Shown here: positions 51,991 through 60,458 of the stretch, in pieces
Numbering within the stretch: the first letter of the stretch is position 1
Layout: each line of letters starts with the position of its first letter
Assembly (NCBI RefSeq): GCF_002554795.1
Contig: NZ_PDEQ01000001.1
Location: 682,001 to 746,000, forward strand
From: Longibacter salinarum
GTDB taxonomy: Bacteria > Bacteroidota > Rhodothermia > Rhodothermales > Salinibacteraceae
Reading direction: 5' to 3'
DNA length: 64,000 bases
Translations under genes and position numbers: made by a program
The notes under the pieces: generated by a model
The model's input: only the letters and a program-made list of their open reading frames with translations
What the model was told of the DNA's origin: nothing
The model's database searches: none

Positions 51991-52551
51991 TTACGACCGG
52001 TCCGATCGCATGATAATGCGGTGAACGAGGCCGTACATTACCGCTTCCTCGGCGGTGAGCGACGTATGCGAGGCCAGGTCCTCCCGGACGCGCGCTCCGG
52101 ACTGCCCCGTCGCTTCTGTAAGCAGACGCACCACACGCCGCTCCAAATCTGCTTTTCTGTCCGCCACGTCCTCCACCGACTCGCCGGCGGCCGCGGAGAT
52201 TTCAGGCGGCTCGAAGCGAAAACGTACGTTTTCCAACGCGATGCGGTGTTGCTCGTCCGTGCCGGTCAGCAAAAGAAGACCGGCGCCCTGGACACCACCA
52301 CCCGCAATTACAGTTACCGGTGCATCCATATCGCGCATCACGTCGACCAGACTGCACGCCGCCTCCGCATCGCCTCCCGGGGCATTTGTCAGCATCAACC
52401 GGACGGGGTCGTTCCCTTCTCGATCCAGCAACATCAGGTGCTGCGAGAGCTGGGATGCGACATCCGCATCAATCGGACGACTCAGAACAAGCGTGCGATC
52501 GCTTCGGGAGACACCGGGGAGTTCGGAACGGATAAACTCGGGAAGGCTCAT
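51991..52551 (-). CDS. ClpP-like protein lacking catalytic Ser and His
   Basis: The 186-residue protein aligns without gaps to the ClpP core. The substrate-binding loop NSPGG is NAPGG (residues 56-60) and the GLVD-like end is YGLVH. The catalytic Ser position of ClpP (GQAASMGA) is here GGVQGAGL, putting Gly89 in place of Ser. The His of the IHQP motif is Glu114. The Asp at about 158 is kept. The protein is therefore predicted to be proteolytically inactive, perhaps a regulatory or structural ring subunit. The alignment is by eye against E. coli ClpP. It lies 167 bp upstream of the acetyl-CoA-synthetase stop on the same strand. Confidence 0.75.
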   Translation of the reverse strand: MSLPEFIRSELPGVSRSDRTLVLSRPIDADVASQLSQHLMLLDREGNDPVRLMLTNAPGGDAEAACSLVDVMRDMDAPVTVIAGGGVQGAGLLLLTGTDEQHRIALENVRFRFEPPEISAAAGESVEDVADRKADLERRVVRLLTEATGQSGARVREDLASHTSLTAEEAVMYGLVHRIIMRSDRS

Positions 52552-52718
52552 CAGGCAAAACGATGGTGGCTGCGGACAGGAGAATGACGTGCCGTCTCAA
52601 GAGACGACTGCATCCGTTTGCACCTGTATCGGCTCATCGTGATCCCTTTTGCCCGTGTCGAGATGATAAAACGCGGCGCCCAAGAGCACAGAGGCACACG
52701 CCCGCAGCCTCCGCGCGT

Positions 52719-54596
52719 TTAGTCCTCGAGCGTCGAGAGGTCACCCGGGTCATCACCGACCTCTTCAGCCTTCAGCAGTCGTCGAACGATCTTGCCAGAT
52801 CGCGTCTTCGGAAGTTTCTCCCGAAACTCGATCTCACTCGGTGTTGCGATCGGCCCAAGCTCCGTTCGGACATGCTGCACGAGGCTCTTCGTGGTCGCCT
52901 CGGTGGCCTCGTATCCATCCATCAGCACGACGAAAGCCTTGATCGCCTCTCCCTTCACCTCATGTGGAATTCCGATGACCGCCGACTCCGCGACGGCATC
53001 ATGGACGATCAAAGCACTCTCGACATCTGCCGTGCCAATTCGGTGGCCGGCAACGTTCAGGACATCGTCGCTTCGACCAAGAATGCTGATGTACCCGTCT
53101 TCGTCCATGCTCGCGACGTCACCGGCGGAGTACACGTCGCCAGGCACCTCATCAAAATACTGTTTGTAGCGAGCGTCGTTGTCCCAGATCGTTCGCATCA
53201 TGTGCGGAAACGGTCGATTAAGGACAAGCAGACCGCCTTTCCCTCTCGGAACGTGCATTCCGTCCGCGTCCACGACGGACGCCTCGACCCCGGGAAGGGG
53301 CACCCCCGCGGCCCCGGGCTTCGCCGACATCGTAATCGGCGTTCCGATCGTGGGCCCGCCAAGCTCCGTTTGCCACCAGTTGTCGACGACGTATCCGTTT
53401 TCCTCCAGGATATTCGTAAACGCCCATCGCCAGGCTTCCGGATTGAGCGGTTCGCCGGCCACGGCGATCAGGCGAAGCGAACTCAGGTCATGGGACTGCG
53501 GATACTCCTCGCCGTGCTTCATGAACATGCGGATGGCCGTGGGAGCAGTAAACATGACGTTGACTTCATGCTCAGCCGAGACCTTCCAGATCGAGCCTGG
53601 ATCAGGATGATCTGGCGCACCTTCCCGGAAGACCGTCGTCACGCCCTCCACAAGAGGAGCGTAGACGATGTATGAGTGCCCGACGATCCAGCCGATGTCC
53701 GACGTCGCCCAGTAGACGTCATCATCCTTCACATCGAAAAAGCTCCGGAGATGGTAACTCGTTCCCACCATGTAGCCGCCGTGTACGTGAACGACGCCCT
53801 TGGGCTTACCGGTAGATCCAGAGGTGTAAAGCACAAAAAGCGGGTGCTCCGCGTCTACGGGCACCGGATCGCAATCCGGTTCATGGTCCCGAATCAGGTC
53901 ATGAAACTGGATCTCCCCCTTCGATTGCGGCTGCGTCTCACGACGGAACCAGATCACGTGATCGACGGGCTCCTCCTCCAGTGCACCATACACGTTCCCC
54001 GTCAAGTCCACGGGTTTCCCGCGACGCATGGAAACGTCGCCTGCGATCACCGCCTTCGCGTCAATATCTTCGATTCGGTTGGCGAGGGCGCCGACGCCCA
54101 TGCCCGCGTACACAACCGAGTGGATCGCCCCGATGCGGGCGCATGCGAGCATCGCGATGATACCCTCAATCGTCAACGGCATGTAAATGATCACCGTATC
54201 GCCGACGCCAATTCCGAGTGACTGGAGGCCACTGGCAAAGCGCGAGACGAGGTTGCGCAGCTCGGCGTACGTGTAGCGGGTACTCGAATTGTCCTCGTTC
54301 ACCGCGACAATAGCCGTCTTGTCCGCTCGCGGACCATCGGCATGGCGATCCAGAGCGTTGGCGGTAATATTGGTCTTCGCACCAACAAACCAGCGGTGAT
54401 GCGGAAATTGAGCATCGAACACCGAACTCCACGGTGTCGTCCACTCGAATCTCTGGGCCCAGTCCGACCAGAAGCCCGCCGGGTCATCGATGCTCCGCTG
54501 ATATTCAGCATCGAAGTCGGTTACGTTCGCCTGATCCACCAGATCATCAAGGGGCGGATAGACGACATCCTGTTCAAGCACGCGATCAATCGCCAT
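52719..54596 (-). CDS. Acetyl-CoA-synthetase-type acyl-CoA ligase (AMP-forming)
   Basis: The 625-residue AMP-forming ligase has the ATP-binding motif YTSGSTGKPKG (about residues 256-266), the WWQTELGG core motif, the GRSDDVLNVAGHRIG hinge and the catalytic Lys in KTRSGKIVRR near residue 601. The N-terminal part (FWSDWAQRFEW) fits acetyl/propionyl-CoA synthetases. It is somewhat shorter than typical Acs (about 650), so substrate choice between acetate and propionate is open. The nearby cNMP/CBS/DUF294 and DnaQ-type genes often accompany acs in other bacteria, which supports an acetate role. Confidence 0.88.
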   Translation of the reverse strand: MAIDRVLEQDVVYPPLDDLVDQANVTDFDAEYQRSIDDPAGFWSDWAQRFEWTTPWSSVFDAQFPHHRWFVGAKTNITANALDRHADGPRADKTAIVAVNEDNSSTRYTYAELRNLVSRFASGLQSLGIGVGDTVIIYMPLTIEGIIAMLACARIGAIHSVVYAGMGVGALANRIEDIDAKAVIAGDVSMRRGKPVDLTGNVYGALEEEPVDHVIWFRRETQPQSKGEIQFHDLIRDHEPDCDPVPVDAEHPLFVLYTSGSTGKPKGVVHVHGGYMVGTSYHLRSFFDVKDDDVYWATSDIGWIVGHSYIVYAPLVEGVTTVFREGAPDHPDPGSIWKVSAEHEVNVMFTAPTAIRMFMKHGEEYPQSHDLSSLRLIAVAGEPLNPEAWRWAFTNILEENGYVVDNWWQTELGGPTIGTPITMSAKPGAAGVPLPGVEASVVDADGMHVPRGKGGLLVLNRPFPHMMRTIWDNDARYKQYFDEVPGDVYSAGDVASMDEDGYISILGRSDDVLNVAGHRIGTADVESALIVHDAVAESAVIGIPHEVKGEAIKAFVVLMDGYEATEATTKSLVQHVRTELGPIATPSEIEFREKLPKTRSGKIVRRLLKAEEVGDDPGDLSTLED

Positions 54597-54969
54597 GGCA
54601 ACACCGGCGTCAGAGTGAAGATACTGTTCAGGGGTTCAACATAGACATGACACCCTTTGCATGCTACTCTCGCTGTGTGGGGAGATCCCCGATTTTTATG
54701 TGTGTCATCAGCACATCAACCTTCCGCCACAGGAATACACGAAATCTGGTCGATGGAAGCACGAATGCTTTGGATCCAGAGTTATACAGAAGCTTGTAAA
54801 GACCAGCGCAATCTGGACCCGTTTTTGTTGTAGACCGGTACGCTGCCGCACCTGGTTTTCCCCGACCAGTAATACCCAGGTATTGTGCGCATGAAATTGA
54901 GCATGGTGGTTACCCGTGTTGCGGCCCGCCCCACTCCCACGCCCTTCATTTCGACCGTTTCCCACGCGA
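54597..54969. other. Divergent intergenic region upstream of the acyl-CoA ligase
   Basis: No supported gene is present in this 373-bp gap. By eye it is less GC-rich than the flanking genes. It contains a weak hairpin, GGGG-AGAT-CCCC followed by GATTTTTAT near 54678-54696, and TGTG/CACA arms nearby. It must hold the promoters of the divergent ligase and lipoprotein genes, but no clear -35/-10 pair was found. Confidence 0.5.
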
Positions 54970-57282
54970 ATGTCCTTTCGATCGGCGACAGGTTTACTCC
55001 TCCTCGCACTCCTCTCCTCCCTTGCTCTTACGGCCTGTCAGACGACAGAGACACAACGAATCATTGACGTCGGTCCCGATGATACGCGCTCGACCATCAC
55101 GGGCACCATTGTCGACAGCCTGACCGGTGAACCGCTCGACAGCGTGACGGTGTCGTATCGCGGTGCCGGCCAAACCCTGAAGACGAACATAAGGGGGGAA
55201 TTTGTTCTACCCGACGTGCCTCCCGGCGTCTACGTATTCGACCTATCCAAATACGGATACCACGACCGGCGCAACGTCGCTGCTGTTGTGAATCCGGATG
55301 ATCGTACGGTCGAGATTACGACCACCATGCTCAGCCAGTCACTGGACATGCAGTGCAATGATGTCAATGCCGACTACCACTCCGACGTAAACAACTTCCT
55401 CGAGGACGACTCGACCGGGGTGCGTCTCCGGACGCTCGATTTTGTTGCAGAGGATGGTGGAGTCTACGTTCAACCGGTTGTCTCGAATAATGTGAATGCC
55501 CCGATCTTCATGCCCGAGAATCTCGGAGCATACGGGCATTATGAACTGTCGCTCGTCCGTGAAAACGGCGACCCCGTTTCGTTCAGCTATCCCGGTGCTC
55601 CGCCGCAGGGGGATGGAATGGGAGACAAGCGGGTCTACGAGCGCGGAGATGTACGCGTGATTGTTCCACGAGAATCGCAGCGCCTCGACCCGACCGAAGT
55701 CCAGATCGACGAGTCGGTCGCGAATGGCACCCCCATCTACGCGAAGATGCGGTACAACTTCTCGCTCGACCAGACCCTCCGCCCGACGCCAACCTCCACC
55801 TTCCCCGCGGTTAACCTTGATTCACTGCGCGCGCCGTACTTCGATACGCTTCGTGTCAGTGATCGTCTCATTGTACCGGACAGCCTGATTATCGGAGTCG
55901 ACACGACGCTTGTTCGCGTGCTCGGCACAGACACTACAATCACACGCGACGACCAAGTTCTCTACTCATCGGACGAGAACGACACGCTCGACGTGAATAC
56001 GGCGCTCTCGCTACTTCGGCTTCGCCCCCCGGAGGAGCCGCTCGGTCCGGTGACGCTCCCTCCGATCGACACAACGCGCCCTCCGCTCTACATTGTCGAT
56101 CGATTTGAGGATAGAAAGCTCGACACCCTGATTGCCGACCCGGCGCGCCTGGATGGGTTCCTGGAGGCCTCCTGGACCGAAGATTCCACAGAAACTCGAG
56201 CGCTGCGCACGCGACGCCGTCCCCTATGGCGCCATGAGCCACCGACCGCGTCCAATCCAACGGCGCTCGACTCACTGCTCGCACAGGTCTTCGTGCCCGA
56301 CTCGGTTCGTATCGACTCGCTACTCTCCGACTCGACGCTCCTCTCGGGCTTGCTTCCGCCGCCCGATACGACGCAGAATGTCTCGTCCATCGACACCATG
56401 GCGACGGACAGTATCGCGGCTGATAGTACACGCCTCGATACGTCACACGTCATGCCTACAGCATCCGATTCGGTCGATGCCGACTCGATGCTCGTCGATA
56501 CGACAGGGACCGACATTACCGTAGCTGATTCGATCCGAACGGAGCCCGCTACGGATTCGACGCAGACACCTCCCATGGCCGGTGCTGATTCCGTCGCGGT
56601 TGACACCGTGCATGTGGATTCCGCTGCGGTGGACACGACGGTATCGGACTCGACCGCCATCACGGCTGCCCCTCCAGAGCCACGGATTACAATCGACTCT
56701 CTGCGGAAGACCGTCGATGTGGACTCACTCCGCGATGCGCGCCGGACGGAAATCCTCCGGTCGGCTCTCGAGCGAGATACGTCACGCACGATGCCGCTGG
56801 AAATGATCCGGTCGGCGGTGCTCGTTGACTCCCTGGAGCGATCCATTCGCGGCGACTCGCTCCGGTCGGGCCTCCCTCCGACCGAGGAGCTCGTCGGCCT
56901 CGCGGCAACACTGGACTCGCTGTCAACGCTCCCGCCCATTCCAGAAGGCGACGTTGCGCTCTCGGTACCTCAGGCGTGGACCCGCGACTCGACGCGCGTG
57001 CTACTGCTGTCACCGATGTTCTTGCGCCAGCCGATGACGCCGTTGCTCGATACGATGATGGTTGACGACGTCACTTCCCTGACGCCACAGCGTCTTCTGT
57101 TGCGTCCGAAGCGTCTCAGTCAGGTAATCGTGCAGCAGATCATCCTTGCACCGATCAGCGTGTACCGAGACGACTACCTCGATACCTGGGCAGAGGTGCA
57201 ACGCGTGAATCTCCGCGATCCATACTGCGACATTCTCCGGATTCCGCTCGAGACCGAGTGGCGGTCGACGACCGTTCAGTAG
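54970..57282 (+). CDS. Lipoprotein with carboxypeptidase-regulatory-like domain and Ser/Asp-rich repeats
   Basis: The 770-residue protein has a lipoprotein signal peptide ending in a lipobox with Cys (LALTAC, about residue 22). A carboxypeptidase-regulatory-like beta-sandwich (about residues 35-100, ITGTIVDSLTGEPLDSVTV) follows. A long middle part (roughly residues 430-640) is built of short DS/DT/VD repeats, very rich in Asp, Ser, Thr and Val. The C-terminal region is again structured. An extracellular or periplasmic structural role is likely. The ATG at 54970 is selected since it precedes the signal peptide; the one at 54916 adds Pro/Arg-rich residues. Confidence 0.75.
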   Translation: MSFRSATGLLLLALLSSLALTACQTTETQRIIDVGPDDTRSTITGTIVDSLTGEPLDSVTVSYRGAGQTLKTNIRGEFVLPDVPPGVYVFDLSKYGYHDRRNVAAVVNPDDRTVEITTTMLSQSLDMQCNDVNADYHSDVNNFLEDDSTGVRLRTLDFVAEDGGVYVQPVVSNNVNAPIFMPENLGAYGHYELSLVRENGDPVSFSYPGAPPQGDGMGDKRVYERGDVRVIVPRESQRLDPTEVQIDESVANGTPIYAKMRYNFSLDQTLRPTPTSTFPAVNLDSLRAPYFDTLRVSDRLIVPDSLIIGVDTTLVRVLGTDTTITRDDQVLYSSDENDTLDVNTALSLLRLRPPEEPLGPVTLPPIDTTRPPLYIVDRFEDRKLDTLIADPARLDGFLEASWTEDSTETRALRTRRRPLWRHEPPTASNPTALDSLLAQVFVPDSVRIDSLLSDSTLLSGLLPPPDTTQNVSSIDTMATDSIAADSTRLDTSHVMPTASDSVDADSMLVDTTGTDITVADSIRTEPATDSTQTPPMAGADSVAVDTVHVDSAAVDTTVSDSTAITAAPPEPRITIDSLRKTVDVDSLRDARRTEILRSALERDTSRTMPLEMIRSAVLVDSLERSIRGDSLRSGLPPTEELVGLAATLDSLSTLPPIPEGDVALSVPQAWTRDSTRVLLLSPMFLRQPMTPLLDTMMVDDVTSLTPQRLLLRPKRLSQVIVQQIILAPISVYRDDYLDTWAEVQRVNLRDPYCDILRIPLETEWRSTTVQ

Positions 57283-57308
57283 GTTTCTGCGTCGCAGTTA
57301 ACAACACC

Positions 57309-57345
57309 AAGCCGCCACGGTGCCTCGTGCCGTGGCGGCTTTTGT
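57309..57345 (+). terminator. Terminator of the Ser/Asp-rich lipoprotein gene
   Basis: AAGCCGCCACGG and CCGTGGCGGCTT form a perfect 12-bp stem around a 9-nt loop, followed by TTGTATG. It begins 27 bp after the stop codon. Confidence 0.9.
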
Positions 57346-57434
57346 ATGGGAGGAGCCAGCGGTACGTAACCCGAGTCGAGTACGACCCCATCCTCCCTCG
57401 TCGTGCTTCCACTTGATGGCCACTCACTACCTGT

Positions 57435-57700
57435 GATACGGAATCCGACTTATACGGTCGGTCCTCGGGGCGTCTGCGCAACCCCGCTTCGTTCGGTTCG
57501 CGCACAGTGTCTATAGTTCACGTGTCATCGGATCAGCATCAGGCCTGGGAATAGATAGGAACGACCAAGCGTACGTTTTTGAAACCCATCCGCCAAACAG
57601 TTCCTCAACGGGATACGCTTAATCGTTCTTCTGCTGGGAGCGCGTCCGCCAAGTCGAAGACGTTGGAGACGGCGACATTTTCAGGTCGAAACGATATCAG
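57435..57700 (+). repeat. Interspersed non-coding repeat, copy C (longest)
   Basis: The third copy of the repeat (others at 6922 and 32927), in the same orientation. It has the left blocks GGTCGGTCCTCG and GTGTCTA, the middle CCTGGGAATAGA shared with copy B, and the right blocks ATCCGCCAAACAG, GTTCTTCTGCT, GCGTCCGC, GTTGGAGAC and GTCGAAACG shared with copy A. No frame is conserved. It sits between the lipoprotein terminator and the cNMP/CBS gene and may include part of the promoter of the latter. Confidence 0.7.
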
Positions 57701-57742
57701 AGCAAGGATCCGATGCGCTCTGAATCTTCCGGATTTCTCTCC

Positions 57743-57750
57743 TATATTTG
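57743..57750 (+). promoter_or_regulatory. Possible -7 box upstream of the cNMP/CBS gene
   Basis: TATATTTG fits the TAnnTTTG element of Bacteroidota promoters and lies 54 bp before the start at 57805, just after repeat copy C. The expected TTG about 20 nt upstream is only CTG. Confidence 0.3.
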
Positions 57751-57804
57751 TACATGAATGCCGCAAGGCGCTGACACCCCGTCTTATTCCCATCGCGGAC
57801 GACC

Positions 57805-59673
57805 ATGTCTTCTAGAGAGACGGAACCCATCGAGATCATCGAAATCGCCGATTTTCTGTCGTCAACGCCTCCCTTTACGGAGCTCAATGACGACGGAATC
57901 CGGACGGCTGCCCGATCCATCGATATTACGTACGCACCGTCGGGGAGCGTCGTCCTCGACATTGGCGATGCACCCGAAGCCCTTTTCTTGATCCGGTCCG
58001 GAGCCGTCGAGCTCCACAATGACGCCGACGTGCTTGTCGCTCGGCTCGGCGAACATGAGTTCTTCGGATACCCCTCCCTCCTGACCGGCGCTCCCGCGAG
58101 CCGCCGAGTCACGACGATCGAGGATACGCTGCTGTATCACATCCCGGAAGCTCTCTTCGATCGATGCCGGTCTGAGAGCGACGCGTTCGACCGGTTCTTC
58201 GCACGTGCACACGCCGAGCGCGTCCACGATGCAGTGCATGAAGGGAAGAAGAACGTCCCACTGACGACACCACTACGACGCCTGTTGTCCCGATCTCCGG
58301 TTACGGCGTCACCGGACACCTCGATTCGCCGCGCGGCCGAGACAATGCGCGACCAACGTGTTTCATCCCTCTTGCTAACCGACGATAGTACCCTCGTCGG
58401 TCTCATCACGGATCGCGACCTACGCAATCGAGTCCTCGCCGCCGGTGTGAGCCCAGATGATCCGGTTTCGACGGTGATGACGAATGATCCAAATACGATC
58501 GGGCCGGATGCGCTCGCATTTGAAGCCATGCTCTCGATGAGCCGGCATAACGTCCACCACTTGCCCGTGGTCGATGGCGAGGGACTCCATGGGATGGTGA
58601 CGACGACCGACCTGATCCGTCAGCAGGTCGACAGTCCGGTCTACCTCGTCGGTGAGGTCTGGAAATGCGACAGCGTGGAACGTCTCGCCACGGTGAGTCG
58701 CCAGATCCCGTCGATGCTGCGGCAGATGGTCGCCGCTGGCGCTCGCGCGGATGACGCCGGACGCATGGTCACCGCCGTCACAGATGCCCTCACTGAGCGC
58801 CTGATTGAGCTGGCCATCGACGAACTTGGGGAGCCTCCGACCAAATTTGCATGGCTCGCGCTCGGGTCTCAGGCGCGCCACGAACAAACCGCCCATTCCG
58901 ACCAAGACAATGCACTCGTTCTCGCTAACGATGCGACCGAGGAAAACGACGCCTATTTCTTCGAGCTCGCCACGTTCGTCTGCGATGGGCTGAACGCCTG
59001 CGGGTACGAGTACTGCCCCGGCGAAGTCATGGCCACCACGGATCGCTGGCGTCAGCCGACCAGAGACTGGAAACATACGTTCCGCAACTGGATCGAGGAG
59101 CCGCACCCGAAGGCGCTCATGCACTCCACGATCTTTTTCGATCTACGACACATCTACGGCGATGACAGCCTGACGCGAGAATTACAGGCGTTTGTTTTGG
59201 ATCGCACAGCAAAAAACACGATTTTCCTTGCCTCCCTCGCTGCCACTGCACTGGACAACAAGCCTCCGCTCGGTTTCTTTCGCCAGTTCGTTCTCGAGGA
59301 GCACGGCAACCAAAAGGACACCCTCGACCTCAAACTCAATGGTGTGGTCCCAATCGTTGACCTGGCCCGGATCAACGCGCTCGGGAATGGCGTGTCCGCC
59401 GTCAACACCCTCGAGCGCTTCACTCAGTTGGCGGATCGCGGTGCGATGAACGCCGATGATGCCGCGGACCTGCGGGATGCCTACGAGTTCATCGCCACGG
59501 TTCGGCTTCAGCATCAGGTCGACCAGATTCGACAGGGCATCGAACCGGACAATTACGTGTCTCCAAACTCCCTCTCGGATTTCGATCGGCGACACCTCAA
59601 GGATGCATTCCGGATCGTTTCGCGCATGCAGTCCGCGCTGTCGCAGCGCTACCAGACCAGCTTTATCTCCTAG
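57805..59673 (+). CDS. cNMP-binding/CBS/DUF294 nucleotidyltransferase-like protein
   Basis: The 622-residue protein combines a cyclic-nucleotide-binding-like domain (about residues 15-130), two CBS domains (about residues 155-275) and a DUF294 nucleotidyltransferase domain. The last has the signature LGSQARHEQTAHSDQDNAL at about residues 352-370, where GS and the DxD metal pair are intact, and a C-terminal helical DUF294_C part. CBS domains usually sense adenine nucleotides. The DnaQ-like exonuclease gene follows after 68 bp. The same pair is often found beside acs in other bacteria. The target of any nucleotidyl transfer is unknown. Confidence 0.88.
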   Translation: MSSRETEPIEIIEIADFLSSTPPFTELNDDGIRTAARSIDITYAPSGSVVLDIGDAPEALFLIRSGAVELHNDADVLVARLGEHEFFGYPSLLTGAPASRRVTTIEDTLLYHIPEALFDRCRSESDAFDRFFARAHAERVHDAVHEGKKNVPLTTPLRRLLSRSPVTASPDTSIRRAAETMRDQRVSSLLLTDDSTLVGLITDRDLRNRVLAAGVSPDDPVSTVMTNDPNTIGPDALAFEAMLSMSRHNVHHLPVVDGEGLHGMVTTTDLIRQQVDSPVYLVGEVWKCDSVERLATVSRQIPSMLRQMVAAGARADDAGRMVTAVTDALTERLIELAIDELGEPPTKFAWLALGSQARHEQTAHSDQDNALVLANDATEENDAYFFELATFVCDGLNACGYEYCPGEVMATTDRWRQPTRDWKHTFRNWIEEPHPKALMHSTIFFDLRHIYGDDSLTRELQAFVLDRTAKNTIFLASLAATALDNKPPLGFFRQFVLEEHGNQKDTLDLKLNGVVPIVDLARINALGNGVSAVNTLERFTQLADRGAMNADDAADLRDAYEFIATVRLQHQVDQIRQGIEPDNYVSPNSLSDFDRRHLKDAFRIVSRMQSALSQRYQTSFIS

Positions 59674-59741
59674 CGTGCCTCCGGGTCCCCAGACGCTGTG
59701 AACGACCTCCGTGATCTACGCTCCGATTCGCCGGTTCAGCC

Positions 59742-60407
59742 ATGATTAGAACGTTGCGTCGGAAATGGTATCGCGCCCAGGCAAACGGAGCGATGGCCAA
59801 ATACTTGAGCGTTCCCCTTCCTTCAAAACGTGAAGATGTAAGGGCGTTGGAGTTTTTGGCTCTAGACCTGGAAACGACAGGTCTGGATTCTGCCACAGAT
59901 CGCATCGTTAGTATTGGCTCCGTCCGGATTGCAGGAGACCGCATTCTGGGAAATAGTGCGCGACACACGCTGATCCAGATCGACGGGTCCGTGCAGCAAA
60001 GCGCCACAATTCATCAGATCACGGATACCGATCTGGACACAGCGGTTCCTGAGCGAAGCGCTCTCGATGCGACACTGGACGAACTATCCGGCCGGGTCCT
60101 CCTCGTACATCACGCCGCGATGGACTACGGTTTTCTGAACGCGGCCTGTCATCGGCACTATAACATGCCACTTATTACACGGACCGTCGATACCCTTAAA
60201 CTCGCCCGACATCTCCGCGAACGGGGGAACCAACAGATCAAAGAGGGCGAACTTCGGTTGCACGCCCTGCGCACAGCGTACGGTCTTCCGCGATACGCCG
60301 CACACAACGCACTCTCCGACGCCGTCGCGACCGCTGAACTGTACCTGGCTCTGCTTCCGCGCTGGGCCGGACGCGACGCTCTTCCCCTCCGGACGATTCT
60401 CGCATAA
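59742..60407 (+). CDS. DnaQ-like 3'-5' exonuclease
   Basis: A 221-residue DEDDh exonuclease related to the epsilon subunit of DNA polymerase III. Exo I is FLALDLETTGLDS with Asp42 and Glu44. The HHAAMDYGF segment provides Exo II, and the Exo III region contains HNALSDAVATAELYLALL with the His and Asp of DEDDh. It follows the cNMP/CBS/DUF294 gene on the same strand by 68 bp; this pairing is recurrent, often next to acetate genes. It may be an RNA or DNA exonuclease unrelated to replication. Confidence 0.85.
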   Translation: MIRTLRRKWYRAQANGAMAKYLSVPLPSKREDVRALEFLALDLETTGLDSATDRIVSIGSVRIAGDRILGNSARHTLIQIDGSVQQSATIHQITDTDLDTAVPERSALDATLDELSGRVLLVHHAAMDYGFLNAACHRHYNMPLITRTVDTLKLARHLRERGNQQIKEGELRLHALRTAYGLPRYAAHNALSDAVATAELYLALLPRWAGRDALPLRTILA

Positions 60408-60458
60408 TCACGCCGGAGCCCTTCACCTTCCTGACTCAAGACCTAATCGTTCTCGTAC

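Noticed and set aside
50229-52551. Prophage or integrated element at the tRNA genes, based on a ClpP-like protein and a coiled-coil protein
   Set aside because: No integrase, no direct repeat of a tRNA 3' end beyond the full second tRNA copy, and no phage structural genes. The ClpP-like protein is too similar to cellular ClpP and lacks catalytic residues.
54661-54965. Two small frames (77 and 85 residues) in the gap upstream of the acyl-CoA ligase
   Set aside because: Both are Cys/Trp/His-rich in a way not seen in the other proteins of the window, overlap each other on opposite strands, and lack a start context.
56088-56939. 283-residue Ser/Glu-rich open frame opposite the lipoprotein repeats
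   Set aside because: The reverse complement of DS/DT/VD repeats yields a repetitive frame by necessity; the plus-strand gene has a signal peptide and domain support.
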